Positions 37,837 to 40,000 of a DNA stretch of 40,000 bases are shown in pieces. A program made the translations under genes and the position numbers. Position 1 is the stretch's first letter; each line of letters begins with the position of its first letter. This DNA is from Pigoraptor vietnamica. Lineage: Eukaryota; Opisthokonta; Filasterea. The notes under the pieces are model-generated. The model saw only the letters and a list, made by a program, of their open reading frames with translations, searched no databases and was not told where the DNA came from. The stretch lies in assembly GCA_943704525.1 (NCBI GenBank), contig CALSCQ010002637.1, forward strand, positions 1 to 40,000, in the 5' to 3' direction.

Positions 37837-38394
37837 TTTCGCTCACGCACGCACCCCGATGGGGGGCAGCCACACAGGGACAGCAGCGCACGTGCGAGTG
37901 GAAGAGCAGTCAGGCCCACCACTTGCGTTAGGGAGGATTGCGCCCGTCGCAACAGACCCACAAGTGCAGCGAAAGGCGGTCCGCAGCAACACGCCAAACG
38001 AACGAGCGCTTCGAAATACCGTCACGTGGGCGTCGCTTTTGACTTCTGTTGGAAGTTAAGGGTCGCAGCGTGTGGATGGAGTGTGGACGTGTCGTGTGTG
38101 TGGGCAGCAGCTGACAGCTGTGATGTCGTCACTGTGACAGCACAAAGGACGAATTTCTAAAACAGGTTACATACGACCAATCTTACGCCTAATTAGGGCA
38201 TAGGAGCCCTTAAATGCCATATATGTAACTTATGAACGATCGTAAACCTAAGTAGGCAAAATTGAACCCGGTCTCCAGGGTGATTCGATGCCAAAAATAG
38301 AGCGTAACGCCTTCGTGCCGCTGTCGTCGCCACACTGTACTTCAATCATTAATGTGCTTAACGTGGCTGTGAAAAGCATTGGGACTCTGCGGAA
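37837..38394. promoter_or_regulatory. Divergent region SPT5 / leucine-rich-repeat gene
   Basis: There are 558 bases between the two start codons. The part from about 38140 to 38300 is clearly more AT-rich than its surroundings. No RNA gene or convincing motif is visible. The promoter role is inferred from orientation. Confidence 0.45.
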
Positions 38395-39814
38395 ATGAGC
38401 CGGCGGTCGTCACCGTCGCCCGTTCGGTCGCCTTCGCGCGCCAAAAGCTCCACAAAGAAAGATGGAGAGGCGGGAAAGCCCGCGGGGCCGCTCGAGCCGT
38501 GCGACGTTGTGCGCGGATGGGCCGACGCGTACCAAAAACGCGCGCAGACGACGCACGCTCCCGTCATTTCTGCCATTGTGAATTCGATGTATGAGGCAAT
38601 AGGCGACAATGTGTATCTTACGAAGGTGAAGAGTGTGCCCCGTGACTGGGCATTTGCGTGATGTGCCGCAACAGGGACACGGGTTCTTCCGTGTTTGGCC
38701 TTCCACTCACATTGGCATCCGTCGACGCAGCTTGTCTTCCAGGCGCGCCAGTCTGTCCTGAAAGAGGGCGCGCTCGCGTGCTTGTTTGCGTCTGCGCGCT
38801 CCGTGTTTTACTCGCACCTCACGATGCTCTTCTTCTGGCGACTTGCGATTTCGGAGGACGACATGTGTGTGCTGGTGAGTGGCTTGAAAGGCGCGGTGGC
38901 CATCATCACGCAGCGAATCTCACGCTCACTCGCACTTCTTCTGTCTGTCTTGCGTGTGTCGCAGGCACAATTTCTGTCGAAGTATGGGTACATCCACACC
39001 CTCGAGCTTTTCCACAACGACCTTTCTCCCAAGTGCGCCCTCAAGCTCGGCCATCTCCTGTCCATCAATCGCGGCCTTCGCACCGTTGTGTTGGATCTGA
39101 ACGTTCTCAACGCCGACGCCGTCTCCGCCATTTCGGCGGGCATCTGTGAAAGTCGCCTTGCGCTGCAGACGCTGAGCATGAACTACTGCCAGTGTGGGCC
39201 GGACGCCGCCCCCGCGATTGCGGCAATTGTGCGCTCGTCGGTGACGTTACGGTGAGCTTACACTGCATTGCTTCTTCGCGTTTTGCCCTTTGTATGTCGA
39301 AGCGCCCGCGGGTCCGTGGGAGTGGCAACGCCAGCGTCGGTTCCTTCGTTCTCATCTCGGCCTCGTCCCTCGCAGCGAACTGCGCCTGGACGGCAACAAG
39401 CTCAAAAGCACGGGCGCACGCGACATCTTCACCGCGCTTTGCGACAACCGCAGCATCGAGCGTCTCTCCATGGCGGACAACATGATCGATTTTGAGCCCA
39501 GCGAGACGGCGATGGCGGCGCTGCGGCAAGCGCTGACGTCGGAGATAGTGCTCTTGCGACTCAACCTTGACATGAATCTCATATCGACACGCGCGGCGAG
39601 TCTCATTCTCGAGGGAATGTCCGAGCGACGCCTCCGCAAGTTGCGCGGTCTGGACATCCACGTGACGCACCGCCTTCCCACCGTCGTCCTCGACAGCATC
39701 GAGCGGTTGTGCGAGAAGGTCACCGACAGCAAGCGGAAGAGGCGCTCGGCGAAGAGTTCCGGCCGGGGGTCCGGACGCGCGAAGAGCGGGTCGGCGGGAA
39801 GCCGCAAGAAATAA
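38395..39814 (+). CDS. Leucine-rich-repeat protein (ribonuclease-inhibitor type)
   Basis: Four exons, 38395-38625, 38731-38874, 38965-39251 and 39376-39814, join in frame to 366 residues. The N-terminus is Ser/Arg/Pro/Lys-rich (MSRRSSPSPVRSPSRAKS). Residues 75-130 are helical. From about 130 there are repeats of the long, helix-containing LRR type, with cores such as IHTLELFHNDL, LRTVVLDLNVL, LQTLSMNYCQCG, LRLDGNKLKSTGARDI, IERLSMADNMI and LLRLNLDMNLIS. The C-terminus is basic and low complexity (KRKRRSAKSSGRGSG), which could bind nucleic acid or direct the protein to the nucleus. Proteins of this kind are usually interaction scaffolds; I cannot name the orthologue. Two in-frame acceptors 12 bases apart (exon 2 from 38731 or 38743) could give two isoforms differing by four residues. 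It diverges from SPT5. Confidence 0.85.
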
Positions 39815-40000
39815 GCGGTCACTCGAGGGCGAACTTCGAAAGGGATACTAAGCGAACAAATCGGCGGGGAAAGAGACGGTCGAGTCCTATGAGTGGTTAT
39901 GACGTCGCACTCGGCGACATTAGGAGAACAAACCCGCGAGATAGATTGCTGCTGGCAGCGCAGCGAACTGCTGGCGCGCTTGCACGTGTGTGCCTTCACG
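39815..40000. other. Right-edge intergenic sequence
   Basis: This is the 3' flank of the leucine-rich-repeat gene. I see no gene or RNA feature before the window ends. Confidence 0.5.

Overview
This window is nuclear DNA from a GC-rich eukaryote with spliceosomal introns. It encodes a ciliary transition-zone protein (a tectonic), so the organism builds a cilium or flagellum. It also encodes a phosphorylase kinase beta subunit, best known from animals, and a prenylated guanylate-binding GTPase. A flagellated protist, perhaps a relative of animals, is the most I would infer; the species cannot be named from the sequence alone. Introns are mostly 60-300 bases with GTGCGT, GTGAGT or GTGGGT donors. 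One intron looks U12-type AT-AC and one looks GC-AG.

Layout. A partial unknown gene lies at the left edge (minus). XPC/RAD4 (minus) and POP7/RPP20 (plus) diverge from about 0.4 kb. A TMEM254-like membrane protein (minus) and a 6.7 kb intronless URB1/NPA1 (plus) diverge from about 0.2 kb. URB1 converges on a two-exon tectonic gene (minus) that carries about 800 extra residues of repeated extracellular domains. The tectonic gene and an 11-exon guanylate-binding protein gene (plus) diverge from 0.65 kb.

From 21.5 to 25.4 kb there is an accessory region: a 57-base G run, GT/GC repeats, and three tandem copies of a small three-exon gene I do not recognise. Next come a 14-exon phosphorylase kinase beta gene (plus), a 17-exon SPT5 gene (minus) converging on it, and a four-exon leucine-rich-repeat gene (plus) that diverges from SPT5.

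The genes do not form one pathway. They cover DNA repair (XPC), RNase P/MRP (POP7), 60S ribosome assembly (URB1), cilium assembly (tectonic), membrane GTPase activity (GBP), glycogen control (PHKB) and transcription elongation (SPT5). The least explained parts are the tandem family, the extended tectonic and the AT-AC intron. Exon joins were worked out by hand from splice sites, reading phase and family conservation. Every join given keeps the frame, but no transcript evidence was available.
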